A stretch of 49,473 nucleotides of DNA. It comes from Acidobacteriota bacterium (GTDB lineage Bacteria; Acidobacteriota; UBA6911; RPQK01; JADFOI01). Of this stretch, positions 16,160 through 25,573 are shown in pieces (position 1 is the stretch's first letter; each line of letters starts with the position of its first letter). Under the pieces are notes generated by a model. The model did not search any database and had not been told where the DNA came from. It saw only the letters and a list, made by a program, of their open reading frames with translations. The stretch spans positions 1 through 49,473 of the forward strand of contig JADFOI010000006.1 in assembly GCA_022562935.1 (NCBI GenBank). Reading direction: 5' to 3'. The translations under genes were made by a program, and so were the position numbers.

Positions 16160-17176
16160 ATGAAACTTCAGAGAAGAGCTTTTTTCAAGCAATCTGTGGC
16201 CAGTCTGGCAGTTTTGCCTTTCCTCACATCAACAAAGTCTTACGCGGCCCCGATGGGAAGCGCCAAGTTTGTCGATGTCGATGGGATCAGAACCAGCTAC
16301 TTTGAAGGGGGGAACGGAGAACCTATGGTGCTGATTCACGGCGGTCACTTCGGGTCAACGGTTTCTGCCAATTGTTGGAGACCGATCTTTGATCATCTGG
16401 CCTCGCACTTCCATGTGTATGCGGTAGACAAGCTGGGTCAAGGCTTTACGGATAACCCCAAGAGCGACGCCCACTACTCGATGGAGGCGGTGATCCAGCA
16501 TGTCTATAGGTTCATGAAGACGTTAGGTATCCAGAATGTCCATCTGGTAGGCCACTCCAGAGGGGCTTTGCCCGCTGCAAGTATTGCTACAGAGCACCCG
16601 GAGATGGTCGAGAACTTGATCCTGTTCAATAGCAGGACCCTGGCCCCGGACGATCCTGCAGCAGATCGCAGGCCTCGAGCCGCGACTCCGCCTCCTGCAG
16701 CAGTGACTCTCCCTCCAACCAAGGAATCCATACGTGAGTCCCTGTTGTCTGACCCCAGCGTATTCCATAAAGATTATGTCACCGATGATTTTGTTGAGGC
16801 GGAACTCCGGGTCGCCTTGCTCCTCAAACGCAAGGAAGCTGAGAAAAGAATGCAGGAGTTGACTTCGCGCTGGGTCAAGCTCAACCCGGAGAAAGTGAAG
16901 GAGAACCCCAGGATCGGGGGAAGGTGGTGGTACGACGAGGTGAAGCGTGAAACCCTGGAGGGGATGAAGGCAGGCCGCTTGCAGGCCCCGACTTTACTTC
17001 TCTGGGCCCACAACGATCCACCTGGCCGTCACACCTTTGGGATCAGTCTTTACAACATCATCAGCGTCGTCGTCGATCGAACCCAGTTGCACGTGTTCAA
17101 CCATTGCGGGCACTATGCCTTCCAGGAATATCCGCATGAGGTTACCGAGCAAATGGTCAGTTTTATAAAGGTGTAA
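16160..17176 (+). CDS. Exported alpha/beta hydrolase, Tat-type signal
   Basis: A 338-residue alpha/beta-hydrolase-fold enzyme. The N-terminus QRRAFFKQSVASLAVLPFL looks like a twin-arginine (RRxFxK) signal with cleavage near SYAA, so the enzyme may be exported folded. The triad is visible: Ser133 in GHSRG, Asp286 in LLWAHNDPP and His318 in NHCGHYAFQEYP. An oxyanion HGG is at residues 60-62. The GGHFGSTVSANCWRPIFDHL stretch recalls meta-cleavage-product hydrolases (BphD/HsaD class), which are normally cytoplasmic. The cap region has a Pro/Ala/Arg-rich insert at about 165-187. The substrate is unknown. AAGGAGG lies before ATG 16160. Confidence 0.85.
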   Translation: MKLQRRAFFKQSVASLAVLPFLTSTKSYAAPMGSAKFVDVDGIRTSYFEGGNGEPMVLIHGGHFGSTVSANCWRPIFDHLASHFHVYAVDKLGQGFTDNPKSDAHYSMEAVIQHVYRFMKTLGIQNVHLVGHSRGALPAASIATEHPEMVENLILFNSRTLAPDDPAADRRPRAATPPPAAVTLPPTKESIRESLLSDPSVFHKDYVTDDFVEAELRVALLLKRKEAEKRMQELTSRWVKLNPEKVKENPRIGGRWWYDEVKRETLEGMKAGRLQAPTLLLWAHNDPPGRHTFGISLYNIISVVVDRTQLHVFNHCGHYAFQEYPHEVTEQMVSFIKV

Positions 17177-17199
17177 AACCAGAACGGGTCTAGGGATCG

Positions 17200-17775
17200 T
17201 TAAAAGGGGCTTCCTTCAAAACTCTCAACAGACTTTGTCAGCCAGGCTGTGAACCCTTCCGGCTCCTGAGCCAGCTCACGAACCAGCTGACTCCAGGTAA
17301 CCCATCTAAACTCATAGATGTGGTGCGGGTTTGGATTCAATTCGCCATCATACTTTCCCGCCAATAAAACACAGTATTCATTTTCACATCGGTTCTTGTC
17401 CCGCTCCAAATAGGTAAAGTCCAGCACTCTGTGCAAAGGCAACTCGATTCCCCACTCGGCTTTCAAACAACGGATTCCGCTTTCCTCGTAGGTCTCATCT
17501 CTGTCATCCAGGTGCAGCGGATGGGTGGCTCCTGTCAAATCCCAAAGATTATCGAAGAGGTCGTGTTTTCTCTTCTGAAGAAGTACTTCAGCTTTACTAT
17601 TGTGAAGAAGAATGGCCGTCCCTCTGTGGCGAAGGCCATCGCCCGAATGGCAATCAATCCGGGAAGCGTAGCGGACGACATTGTCCTCATCATCCACCAC
17701 AATTAAAGTTTGTGGCTTCTGCCCCCATCTCGCCCCCCCCTTCCCGAATGAGGTGGTTATACGTTTAGTTTGCAC
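17200..17775 (-). CDS. NUDIX hydrolase, isopentenyl-diphosphate-isomerase-like
   Basis: About 191 residues. The core LRHRGTAILLHNSKAEVLLQKRKHDLFDNLWDLTGATHPL resembles the type I IPP isomerase branch of the NUDIX superfamily, as does ENEYCVLLAGKYDGELNPNPHHIYEFRWV. The NUDIX box is atypical: after GATHPLHLDD the usual REUxEExG is represented by CLKAEWGIE, so the first glutamates are not canonical. It may therefore act on another diphosphate or be weakly active. The start is uncertain; GTG 17775 is the furthest upstream. It is convergent with the hydrolase gene, with a 23-bp gap. Confidence 0.75.
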   Translation of the reverse strand: MQTKRITTSFGKGGARWGQKPQTLIVVDDEDNVVRYASRIDCHSGDGLRHRGTAILLHNSKAEVLLQKRKHDLFDNLWDLTGATHPLHLDDRDETYEESGIRCLKAEWGIELPLHRVLDFTYLERDKNRCENEYCVLLAGKYDGELNPNPHHIYEFRWVTWSQLVRELAQEPEGFTAWLTKSVESFEGSPF

Positions 17776-17928
17776 AGTTCAGTTGCCGCCGCTCTGCTCG
17801 AAGCACTTTGTTCGATCGTTTTGCGGGGAACAAATAGCACCACAATAGAAAATATAACAGTTCCAAGGGCAACTCATGCCAATCCACCGCCTCCCAGGGT
17901 CCAGATTTTTCTACATTGGCCAGAAACC

Positions 17929-17990
17929 TAGCCCGTATAATGCATAGGTTTTCGTCGCTGCAGTAGAGAATGTATGCATCATACGGGCTA
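17929..17990. repeat. Family-1 inverted-repeat element, copy C (minimal)
   Basis: TAGCCCGTATAATGCATA (17929-17946) pairs with TATGCATCATACGGGCTA (17973-17990), with one mismatch. Only 26 bases separate the arms, including CTGCAGTAGAGAAT. The final CTA (17988-17990) is the TAG stop of the small membrane protein read on the minus strand. Confidence 0.85.
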
Positions 17991-18191
17991 AGGCTTGAAA
18001 AGGAACGGCAAAACCATGACACCAACACCAATAAGAGTGATGAACAAGACGTCAGATACAAGATAGGGGAGAGCACAAAGCGCAACGCCGCTAATCAGTG
18101 CAATTCCGTGCTTTTGTTTTCTGCCATAGATCAAGTACCCCAGGCCGATTGAACCAAAGATCAGACCCAAGAAAAGAGTTGTGGTGTTCAC
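17988..18191 (-). CDS. Small two-helix membrane protein
   Basis: A 67-residue hydrophobic protein (MNTTTLFLGLIFGSIGLGYL...). Two or three predicted membrane segments are joined by a short basic loop (YGRKQKHG), and it ends in LPFLFKP. It resembles a widespread family of small uncharacterised integral membrane proteins of about 65 residues. The GTG start at 18191 has only a weak ribosome site. Its TAG stop consists of the last three bases of a palindromic repeat. The function is unknown. Confidence 0.7.
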   Translation of the reverse strand: MNTTTLFLGLIFGSIGLGYLIYGRKQKHGIALISGVALCALPYLVSDVLFITLIGVGVMVLPFLFKP

Positions 18192-18311
18192 AATCTGGTT
18201 GATGTTCCGCCGTTTTTCCTAGCGCCTAACAATGTTGAGGATGATCAATATCGTGTCCTGGCTGACCGTATATGACACAAGAAGAAATAGGAGAAAATCC
18301 AGCCCCGTAGC

Positions 18312-19664
18312 TTACTTAACCTTGATGTCATAGGTTTTCAGTTTCCGGTGCAGGTGGGTCCGCTCCATTCCAATGGCTGCTGCGGTTCGAGAAATGTTCC
18401 CCCTGTTTTCCACCAACTGATCCACGAGAAACTGGCGTTCGAATTTCTCTCGAGCCTCCTGCCAGTTCAAAGACTTCCCCTGCTTGGCGCCCCGAGACGG
18501 TTTCATCATGGAGGAGGGAAGGTCGGAAAGGGTAACCACCTTTCCGGGAACCATGATGGCCAGACGCTCTATCGTATTCTTGAGCTCTCGGACGTTGCCG
18601 GGCCAGTGGTGCGATTCCAGTTTTGCCATAGCCTGGGAACGGACCCGCTTTTTGGGTTTTCCATAGCGTCGGCAGAAGCCCGTCATGAAGTGATCCACTA
18701 GTTCAGGGATGTCTTCCTTTCTCTCTCTTAGAGGAGGGACTTCAAAAGGGATGACGTTGAGGCGAAAGAACAGGTCCAGCCGGAAGTTCTCCTTCTCGAT
18801 CTCTTGCTCGAGATTCTTGTTGGTGGCCGCGATCACGCGAACATCCACCTCAATGGCTTGATTGCTGCCGACGGGGTGAAATCTCTGCTCTTCCAGAACC
18901 CTGAGCACTTTAGCCTGGGTTTTCAAGCTCATGTCCCCGACTTCGTCCAAAAACAGAGTCCCGCGGTCGGCCAGTTCGAACTTCCCTTTCCGACTCTCCG
19001 TGGCCCCTGTGTAGGCTCCCTTGACACTCCCAAACAATTCGCTCTCGATCAGGTCATCAGGAATGGCCGCACAGTTGACTTCAACAAAGGGCTGGTTTTT
19101 GCGAGGACTGTTGAGATGAAGCAGTGTGGCCACCAGCTCCTTTCCGGTCCCATTCTCTCCGTAAATCAGAATTCTCCCCTCAGTGGGGGCGGCATACTCA
19201 ATCTGTTGGCGCAGGGCTTTCATGGGGACCGAACTCCCGATCATCATGGTTTCCCGGCGGATAAAATTCTTCAGAGTCCTGTTTTCGTCCTCTAGATTCT
19301 TCTGCTTGAAGGCGTGGCGGAGGACCAGCATCACTTTTTCTAGAGAAAGGGGTTTTTCAATGAAGTCAAAAGCGCCCAGTTTGGTGGCCTGTACGGCTGT
19401 TTCTATGGTCCCATGTCCCGAAATGATGATCACGTATTGGCTGGGACGTCTACTTCGGATTTCCTTGAGTATGGCGATACCGTCTTTTCCCGGCAGCCAG
19501 ATGTCGAGAAAAATCGTATCGTATTTGTTCTTCTTCAGTTTTTCCAGGCAGGCCTCTCCCGAGGATACCGCATCGGTCTGGTATCCCTCGTCCCGCAGAA
19601 TTGCCTGAAGGGAGCTGCGGAGGTTTTCTTCGTCGTCAACAACGAGAAGTTTCCCTTTACTCAT
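18312..19664 (-). CDS. NtrC-family sigma54-dependent response regulator (NtrX-like)
   Basis: A 450-residue regulator. The receiver domain at about 1-120 has phospho-acceptor Asp54 ([11 protein letters not shown]) and Lys104 (FIEKP). The AAA+ sigma54-interaction domain has Walker A GENGTGKE (169-176), the sigma54-contacting loop GAYTGA (216-221, Tyr replacing the common Phe) and Walker [10 protein letters not shown] Fis-type HTH is at the C-terminus ([20 protein letters not shown]). It lies 30 bases downstream of the NtrY-like kinase gene and is surely its partner. A role in nitrogen or envelope control is inference. Confidence 0.93.
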   Translation of the reverse strand: MSKGKLLVVDDEENLRSSLQAILRDEGYQTDAVSSGEACLEKLKKNKYDTIFLDIWLPGKDGIAILKEIRSRRPSQYVIIISGHGTIETAVQATKLGAFDFIEKPLSLEKVMLVLRHAFKQKNLEDENRTLKNFIRRETMMIGSSVPMKALRQQIEYAAPTEGRILIYGENGTGKELVATLLHLNSPRKNQPFVEVNCAAIPDDLIESELFGSVKGAYTGATESRKGKFELADRGTLFLDEVGDMSLKTQAKVLRVLEEQRFHPVGSNQAIEVDVRVIAATNKNLEQEIEKENFRLDLFFRLNVIPFEVPPLRERKEDIPELVDHFMTGFCRRYGKPKKRVRSQAMAKLESHHWPGNVRELKNTIERLAIMVPGKVVTLSDLPSSMMKPSRGAKQGKSLNWQEAREKFERQFLVDQLVENRGNISRTAAAIGMERTHLHRKLKTYDIKVK

Positions 19665-19694
19665 GCCGGCTTCGATGGTTTGTTCGCTTTCTTG

Positions 19695-21887
19695 TCAGTT
19701 TACGGGAAGTTCCATGATCAGTCGTGTTCCGGTGGGTTGATTGGGTTTTGCCCGCACAAACCCATTGTGCTCGGAGACAATTTGACGAACAATCACGAGT
19801 CCCAAACCAGTGCCTTTCTTCTTGGTGGAAAAATAGGGCAGGAAAAGATGCTCGTAATCTTCCGGCGAGATGCCGATCCCGTTATCTTGAAATTCAATGC
19901 TGACCGATTCACGGCCGTGATTAAAATGGGTCTGAATAAGAATGTACCGATCTGTCTGCGTTTCGGCAAGAGCATCGAGAGAGTTGTCAATCAAATTAAT
20001 GAACGCGCGCTGCATCTGTTGAGGGTCGATTTTGATCGTGCCAACGTTGGGATCGAAGACCTTTCTGATCTGCACCTTTTCCGGGCCGCCTCCGTAAAGC
20101 GCCAGTGTTTGATCAATCAGTTGATGCAGATGGACCTCGACCGGTTTGCAGATCGGGAGTCGAGCGAATCGCGAGAATTCCTCCACCAGCACCTTGAGTA
20201 CATTCGCTTCGGCTACAATGATACGCATGGAATCTCCCAAAACCTTTTGAAACTGGAGAATCTCTGGCGAGGACGGATGGGCCAGGGCAATTTTTTCGAA
20301 GAGCTTTTCCACTCGCTCCGCCGAAAGTTGAATGGGAGTCAGGGGATTCTTGATCTCATGGGCCAGTCGTCGAGCTACTTCCTGCCAGGCGGCGAATTTT
20401 TCCGTCTTGATCAATTCCGTCAAATCATCCAGGACAATGAGATATTCACGCTCCTCTTGAAAAGGAACCGGATTGGCGGTGATGGTGGTGGCTAGGTGCA
20501 GTTGCCGTTCGCCTCGCTTGAAGGTCACCTCCTTGCTATAGGTGCCGTATAGGCGGGCGCGTTTCTTAATGGTCAGAAATTCTTCGTAGAGGTGGGGATC
20601 CACTACCTCGCGCAGGGATCGGTTCAAGGTATTTTCACGGTTCAGCTGTAGCGTCTTCAGCGCTGCTTCGTTGATGGCCCGAATGACATCGGACTCGTCA
20701 ATGCTGATCACCCCGGTAGCGATATTATGAAGGATGGTCTCGATGTAGCGCCGGCGCTCATCCAGATGTACGTTGGTCTCCCTCAGTTCAGTATTGGCTC
20801 GGACCAGCTTCTGCCTGCTTTGTTTGATTTCCTCAGCCATCCGATTAAAAGAATCCACCAGGATTCCCAGCTCATCCACGGCGGTTACGTCGACACGGTG
20901 ATCTAGATTACCTTCCGCCAATTCGCGAGAGCCCTCTGCTAAAGCCTCCAAAGGAACGGTTATCGTCTTGGCGATATAGGTTCCCAGCCACACAAAACCG
21001 AACACGACGGCCAGGGTGGCCAGGCCCAGTATGGAGAAATAGTTGAGTTCGAGCTGACTGACGCTTCCTTTGATGGCCTCGTATTTGTTGGAGGCGTCAT
21101 TCACTTGGATGAGGTGAAAGGCGACGCTCCGGGGGATGACGAAATGGACAAAGAGGGCACCCTCAACGGCGCCTGAGAGGCCTTGAATGGGAACGCCGAC
21201 GACTCCTAAATCCTCGTCAACCCGGCGCTCTACACGGTAATATTCGTTACCTCGCAATACTTGCTGGATATCGGATTCAAGGGGCTGACCCTGAAGCCAT
21301 TCCCCACTCTCATAAATGCTCTGCCGTTGGGGATCGAAGAGAGCTACCCCATCATAACCATACTCTTGAAGCAGGTCCTGGAAACGCTCGGTGGGCTCCA
21401 ATGTTTGCGGTTCCACCTGGTGAGCCAGAAACTGAGAGGTGGAAAGCCGGAACACTTGGCTCTGTTCGTAGTAACTGCGAGAAATCGATTGTGAGGACTC
21501 CAAGAGTTGTTCTGTCGGAGAGCTGAACCACTGCCTCAGATTTTGGTTGATGAGTCCGAAAGCCAGGAAGGCCATGATCAGAGTGGGTAACAGTGAAAAG
21601 GCGATCAAGGTAACCACCAGCTTGGTCTTGAGACGGCTTCCTGGACGGTTCCTCTGATATTCGAAAAAGAGCTTGACGAGGTGGCGAGCCAAAAGGAAGA
21701 AGAGCACCAATACGATGACAAAATTCAGGGCCCAGGCTAATGCCCACAAATTGATGTTCCATACGAAGCTAGGGTTGCCTACCGATGAGGGGTTCAAGAA
21801 AATGACGCTGGCTAGAAAGGCCAGAATGACCCCGGTGAGCACTGCAGAAATCCAATAAATTTTTCGTAGAAGTTCCTGTTGCTTCAT
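19695..21887 (-). CDS. NtrY-like membrane sensor histidine kinase
   Basis: About 730 residues. Two N-terminal hydrophobic segments (WISAVLTGVILAFLASVIFL and LALNFVIVLVLFFLLARHL) and a third near LVVTLIAFSLLPTLIMAFLAF precede a periplasmic sensor region. A further membrane segment (FSILGLATLAVVFGFVWLGTY), HAMP (DHRVDVTAVDELGILVDSFNRM), PAS, HisKA with ARRLAHEIKNPLTP, and HATPase_c (FQDNGIGISPEDYEHLFLPYFSTKKKGTGLGL) follow. This order is that of NtrY. I chose ATG 21887; ATG 21932 is an alternative. It is followed by its sigma54 activator. Confidence 0.92.
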   Translation of the reverse strand: MKQQELLRKIYWISAVLTGVILAFLASVIFLNPSSVGNPSFVWNINLWALAWALNFVIVLVLFFLLARHLVKLFFEYQRNRPGSRLKTKLVVTLIAFSLLPTLIMAFLAFGLINQNLRQWFSSPTEQLLESSQSISRSYYEQSQVFRLSTSQFLAHQVEPQTLEPTERFQDLLQEYGYDGVALFDPQRQSIYESGEWLQGQPLESDIQQVLRGNEYYRVERRVDEDLGVVGVPIQGLSGAVEGALFVHFVIPRSVAFHLIQVNDASNKYEAIKGSVSQLELNYFSILGLATLAVVFGFVWLGTYIAKTITVPLEALAEGSRELAEGNLDHRVDVTAVDELGILVDSFNRMAEEIKQSRQKLVRANTELRETNVHLDERRRYIETILHNIATGVISIDESDVIRAINEAALKTLQLNRENTLNRSLREVVDPHLYEEFLTIKKRARLYGTYSKEVTFKRGERQLHLATTITANPVPFQEEREYLIVLDDLTELIKTEKFAAWQEVARRLAHEIKNPLTPIQLSAERVEKLFEKIALAHPSSPEILQFQKVLGDSMRIIVAEANVLKVLVEEFSRFARLPICKPVEVHLHQLIDQTLALYGGGPEKVQIRKVFDPNVGTIKIDPQQMQRAFINLIDNSLDALAETQTDRYILIQTHFNHGRESVSIEFQDNGIGISPEDYEHLFLPYFSTKKKGTGLGLVIVRQIVSEHNGFVRAKPNQPTGTRLIMELPVN

Positions 21888-21946
21888 GAGTACCCAGTTG
21901 CCGATGACTGATCTGGTCGTGTATTTTAGCATTTTCCCGAGGAATT

Positions 21947-22125
21947 TAGCCCGGATTTCTCACACCTGCTGGTCACGAAGCGGTAAAAGGGCAGGCCTGA
22001 GTGCGTTGCGCCACGCGCGGGGGCACCCGCTTTCGGGTCGGGGGTACCCGCGCGCCTTGCGTGTCGCACAGTCAGGCCGGATCATTCCGCCGATGTAGTA
22101 GAGTGGGTGTGAGAAGTCCGGGCTA
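21947..22125. repeat. Family-1 inverted-repeat element, copy B
   Basis: TAGCCCGGATTTCTCACACC (21947-21966) pairs with GGTGTGAGAAGTCCGGGCTA (22106-22125), one mismatch in 20. The interior contains CACCCGCTTTCGGGTCGGGG and a second GC-rich palindrome. It occupies the divergent space between the NtrY-like kinase and the hydantoinase-like gene, where both promoters must lie. Confidence 0.82.
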
Positions 22126-22154
22126 GGACTGCACCATGAGGAGGGTAGATCATC

Positions 22155-24164
22155 TTGCTGAGAATAGGAGTGGATACAGGGGGTACGTTTACCGACTTCG
22201 TGGTTTTGGAGGATAGCGAGGTCAGAGTTTTCAAGCTTCCCTCCACCCCGGACCATCCGGAGAAAGCGGTGCTGGAGGGACTTGCTCAAATCGTGGAAAA
22301 TCGAGACGGCTTTCTGATCCAACACGGATCGACTGTTGCCACCAATGCTCTTTTGGAAAGAAAGGGCGCTAAAACACTGCTCATTACCAATGAAGGCTTT
22401 GAAGACATTCTGGAGATTGGTCGCCAGAATCGACCTCAACTCTATTCACTCTCTTCCTCTCGCCCCACGCCGCTGGTTGCCGCAAACTTTCGTCTGGGAG
22501 TCAAGGAACGCACGCTGTGCGACGGCAAATCACTCATAGCTCTGGAAAAGAGAAGCCTGGGCTGGCTTCAAAGAAAGGTACAACAACTGGCACCGGAGGC
22601 CATTGCAGTCGTCCTTCTGTACAGTTACCTCAATCCCAAGAGCGAAAAGCAAATCGCCGAGGCCCTGGAGTTCGCCCAGGTTCCCGTAGTTCTGTCTCAC
22701 CAGGTTCTCCCTGAGTTCCGTGAATATGAACGTACTTCAGCCACCGTCATCAACGCCTACTTGACCACGCGCATGTCCAGGTATCTTTCCCGATTGAGCA
22801 GCCATTCTCTGATCCAGAAAGGGAAGCTAACCATTATGCAGTCCAATGGAGGATCGATCCCAGTAACCTCCGAGGGTGTGGATCCTCTTTGCACTCTTCT
22901 TTCGGGTCCTGCAGGCGGTGTGGTTGGAGCCTTTGAACTGTTGAAGGAAGCTGGTTATGAGAAGATCATTACCTTTGATATGGGTGGAACCTCCACCGAT
23001 GTTTGTCTGTGCGAAGATCAGATCTTGACGACCAAAGAAACCACTCTCGATCACCAGCCCATCCCCCTTCAGATGATTGGAATCCACACGGTTGGAGCCG
23101 GAGGTGGATCGATGGCCAGGATCGATTCCGGTGGTCTGTTGCGAGTGGGTCCCCAAAGTGCCGGAGCAGACCCTGGACCTGTATGTTACGGCAAAGGAGG
23201 GGAGATAACGGTCACCGATGCCCATCTCTTTCTGGGGCGAATGGATCCGGATTACTTTTTGGGTGGAGACCTGAGGCTCTACCCGGAAAGAATCAGAGGC
23301 GCGCTGGAAGATTTAGCAGAGAAGCTGACCCAGCTGACCCGGAAGACCTGGGAAGCTGTGGATATTGCTGAGGGAATACTGGGAATTGTCAATACCCAGA
23401 TGGAGGGCGCCATTCACTTGATTTCCCTTCAGAAAGGGTACGACACCCGGGATTTCACCTTAGTGAGTTTTGGAGGAGCGGGAGGACTTCATGCCTGCGA
23501 GTTGGCGCGAGCCTTGCTGATGCCGCGAGTCGTTGTCCCTCCCAATCCTGGAATGCTCTCAGCGCTGGGAATCCTCCGCGCCAATGTGGTGAAAGACACC
23601 TCTTTGACCGTGATCCTGCACTCGCAGGAGCCTGATTTGTTCACCCGTTTGAAGCAGGGATACCAACCTCTGGTGGAGAGTATCCGCCGCCAGCTCAGGC
23701 AGGAAGGCTTCCATGAGGAAGACCTTCGATTGGAACAGACCTTGGACGTTCGCTATGTAGGGCAGTCCTATGAGTTGAACCTTCCCATGAGCGACGATTT
23801 TGGTGAGCGCTTTCACAAGCTGCATCAACAATTCTATGGCTATTCAAATCCCCGGCTTCCCATGGAAATCGTCAACCTTAGAGTCCGGGGTTCCGGACGA
23901 TTTCCTCGAGTGCCCATTCCCAGGTTTCCCCTGGAATCCGAGGAGCCTCCCCAGGATGCGATGATTCAGGAAAGACAGGTGTTCGTGGATGGCGGCCCGG
24001 TTTCCACCGCCTTTTACCTGCGCGAACGACTGCGCTCCGGGAACCGTCTTCAAGGACCAGCCATTATCCTGGAGTACGGTTCGACCACCTTTGTCCCGAG
24101 CGATTTCAAGGTTCATGTCGACGAATGGAGAAATCTGGTGATGGAACCGGTAGTGGAGATCTGA
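22155..24164 (+). CDS. Hydantoinase/oxoprolinase family protein (HyuA-like)
   Basis: A 669-residue protein of the N-methylhydantoinase A / 5-oxoprolinase / acetone carboxylase beta family, which couples ATP to ring opening or carboxylation of a small substrate. The N-terminal nucleotide fold begins RIGVDTGGTFTDFVVL. The family segments LLSGPAGGVVGAFEL, ITFDMGGTSTDVCL and GAGGGSMARIDSGGLLRVGPQSAGADPGPVCYG are intact, as is FGGAGGLHACELARAL. TTG 22155 is supported by AGGAGG at 22138-22143. The usual HyuB-type partner subunit is not adjacent, so the reaction is unassigned. Confidence 0.88.
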   Translation: MLRIGVDTGGTFTDFVVLEDSEVRVFKLPSTPDHPEKAVLEGLAQIVENRDGFLIQHGSTVATNALLERKGAKTLLITNEGFEDILEIGRQNRPQLYSLSSSRPTPLVAANFRLGVKERTLCDGKSLIALEKRSLGWLQRKVQQLAPEAIAVVLLYSYLNPKSEKQIAEALEFAQVPVVLSHQVLPEFREYERTSATVINAYLTTRMSRYLSRLSSHSLIQKGKLTIMQSNGGSIPVTSEGVDPLCTLLSGPAGGVVGAFELLKEAGYEKIITFDMGGTSTDVCLCEDQILTTKETTLDHQPIPLQMIGIHTVGAGGGSMARIDSGGLLRVGPQSAGADPGPVCYGKGGEITVTDAHLFLGRMDPDYFLGGDLRLYPERIRGALEDLAEKLTQLTRKTWEAVDIAEGILGIVNTQMEGAIHLISLQKGYDTRDFTLVSFGGAGGLHACELARALLMPRVVVPPNPGMLSALGILRANVVKDTSLTVILHSQEPDLFTRLKQGYQPLVESIRRQLRQEGFHEEDLRLEQTLDVRYVGQSYELNLPMSDDFGERFHKLHQQFYGYSNPRLPMEIVNLRVRGSGRFPRVPIPRFPLESEEPPQDAMIQERQVFVDGGPVSTAFYLRERLRSGNRLQGPAIILEYGSTTFVPSDFKVHVDEWRNLVMEPVVEI

Positions 24165-24165
24165 C

Positions 24166-24249
24166 AACTGACAGCTGACAAAAGATTGAGGCGTTGTTCA
24201 ACGGGCGAATTTGGGCACCAGTTCAGCTGCGAATTGTCAGCTGTCAGTT
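24166..24249. repeat. Perfect 16-bp inverted repeat spanning the ends of two convergent genes
   Basis: AACTGACAGCTGACAA (24166-24181) is the exact reverse complement of TTGTCAGCTGTCAGTT (24234-24249). The left arm starts two bases after the hyuA-like stop. The right arm contains the rlmB TGA (24237-24239). It could act as a bidirectional transcript-end hairpin, although the 52-base loop has no T-run. Confidence 0.75.
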
Positions 24250-24968
24250 CTTTCCCCTTCCCGTCTCAGCAAGATTTGATAAAGCAGCACCCCGGCGGCC
24301 ACCGAGAGATTCAAAGAGGAGACTTGTCCCTTCATGGGCAGGGAGACCAGAATGTCACAGTGCTCTCGAACCAACCTTCGCACTCCCTGGTGTTCTCCTC
24401 CTACCACCACGACCAGAGGTAGGCTCACATCGATCTGGTTCAGGCCGTCCTTCCCCTGAGCATCCAGACCCACCACCCAATAACCTCGTTTCTTCAATTT
24501 TCCCAAGGTCTGCACGACATTACCGATGGGCGAGATCTTCAGATGTAGAGCTGCTCCCGCACTGGATTTGACCACCGGCCCTGTGATCGCGCAGCTGCGC
24601 CGGTTAGAAAGGAACACCCCTCCCACGCCGGTCGCCTCGGCGGTGCGCAACAGAGCTCCCAGGTTACCAGGATCCTCCACCCCGTCGACCAGCAAAAGCA
24701 GAGCGGGCACCGCATCAAGAAGGGTCTCTGGGTCGGTGTAGCCGATCGAAGCGATCTCTGCCACGATTTCCTGATGATGAGAGGTGGAGGCCTTGTTGGC
24801 TACCACCCGAGCGGACTCGAAGCGAACGGGAATGTCCTGACTTCGTGCCTTATCAATGATCTTTTGCAGCCGGGGATTGGATTTTCCCCGTGTGATCCAG
24901 ATGCGGTCCGGAATGCTGTCTTCCGATTGTAGAGCCTCAAGGACCGGGTTGATTCCGTAAATGATCAT
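24237..24968 (-). CDS. rlmB: 23S rRNA 2'-O-ribose methyltransferase RlmB-like (TrmH family)
   Basis: A 243-residue SPOUT methyltransferase. The N-terminal substrate-binding domain begins IIYGINPVLEALQSEDSIPDRIWI. The three SPOUT motifs are present: DGVEDPGNLGALLRTAEATG, PLVVVVGGEHQGVRRLV and SLPMKGQVSSLNLSVAAGVLL. It should methylate G2251 of 23S rRNA or an equivalent site. The start at 24968 lies 11 bases from the end of a foldback element. Its last residues and stop lie inside a perfect inverted repeat shared with the convergent gene. Confidence 0.93.
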   Translation of the reverse strand: MIIYGINPVLEALQSEDSIPDRIWITRGKSNPRLQKIIDKARSQDIPVRFESARVVANKASTSHHQEIVAEIASIGYTDPETLLDAVPALLLLVDGVEDPGNLGALLRTAEATGVGGVFLSNRRSCAITGPVVKSSAGAALHLKISPIGNVVQTLGKLKKRGYWVVGLDAQGKDGLNQIDVSLPLVVVVGGEHQGVRRLVREHCDILVSLPMKGQVSSLNLSVAAGVLLYQILLRREGERTDS

Positions 24969-24979
24969 GGAGATGTCTA

Positions 24980-25442
<463 letters not shown>

Positions 25443-25468
25443 AGGAACAACTCCCTCATTAATCTTAC

Positions 25469-25497
25469 TTGCGCTTGCTAGCGTCTCACTTTATTAT
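25469..25497 (+). promoter_or_regulatory. Sigma70-type promoter candidate for the barrel protein
   Basis: TTGCGC (25469-25474) and TATTAT (25492-25497) are separated by 17 bp. They lie about 75 bases upstream of the barrel-protein start. AGGAGG occurs at 25550, rather far (18 bases) from ATG 25574. Confidence 0.45.
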
Positions 25498-25573
25498 GAA
25501 TGCGATTATCAATGACGGTTTCCCGAACCAGGGATAGCTTTTACCAAGAGGAGGGGGGTATAGACTACTGGCT

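Noticed and set aside
19413-20495. A 360-codon open frame on the plus strand across the NtrC/NtrY-like genes
   Set aside because: It is antisense to well-supported kinase and regulator domains and has no recognisable protein features; it is a shadow of codon bias in those genes.
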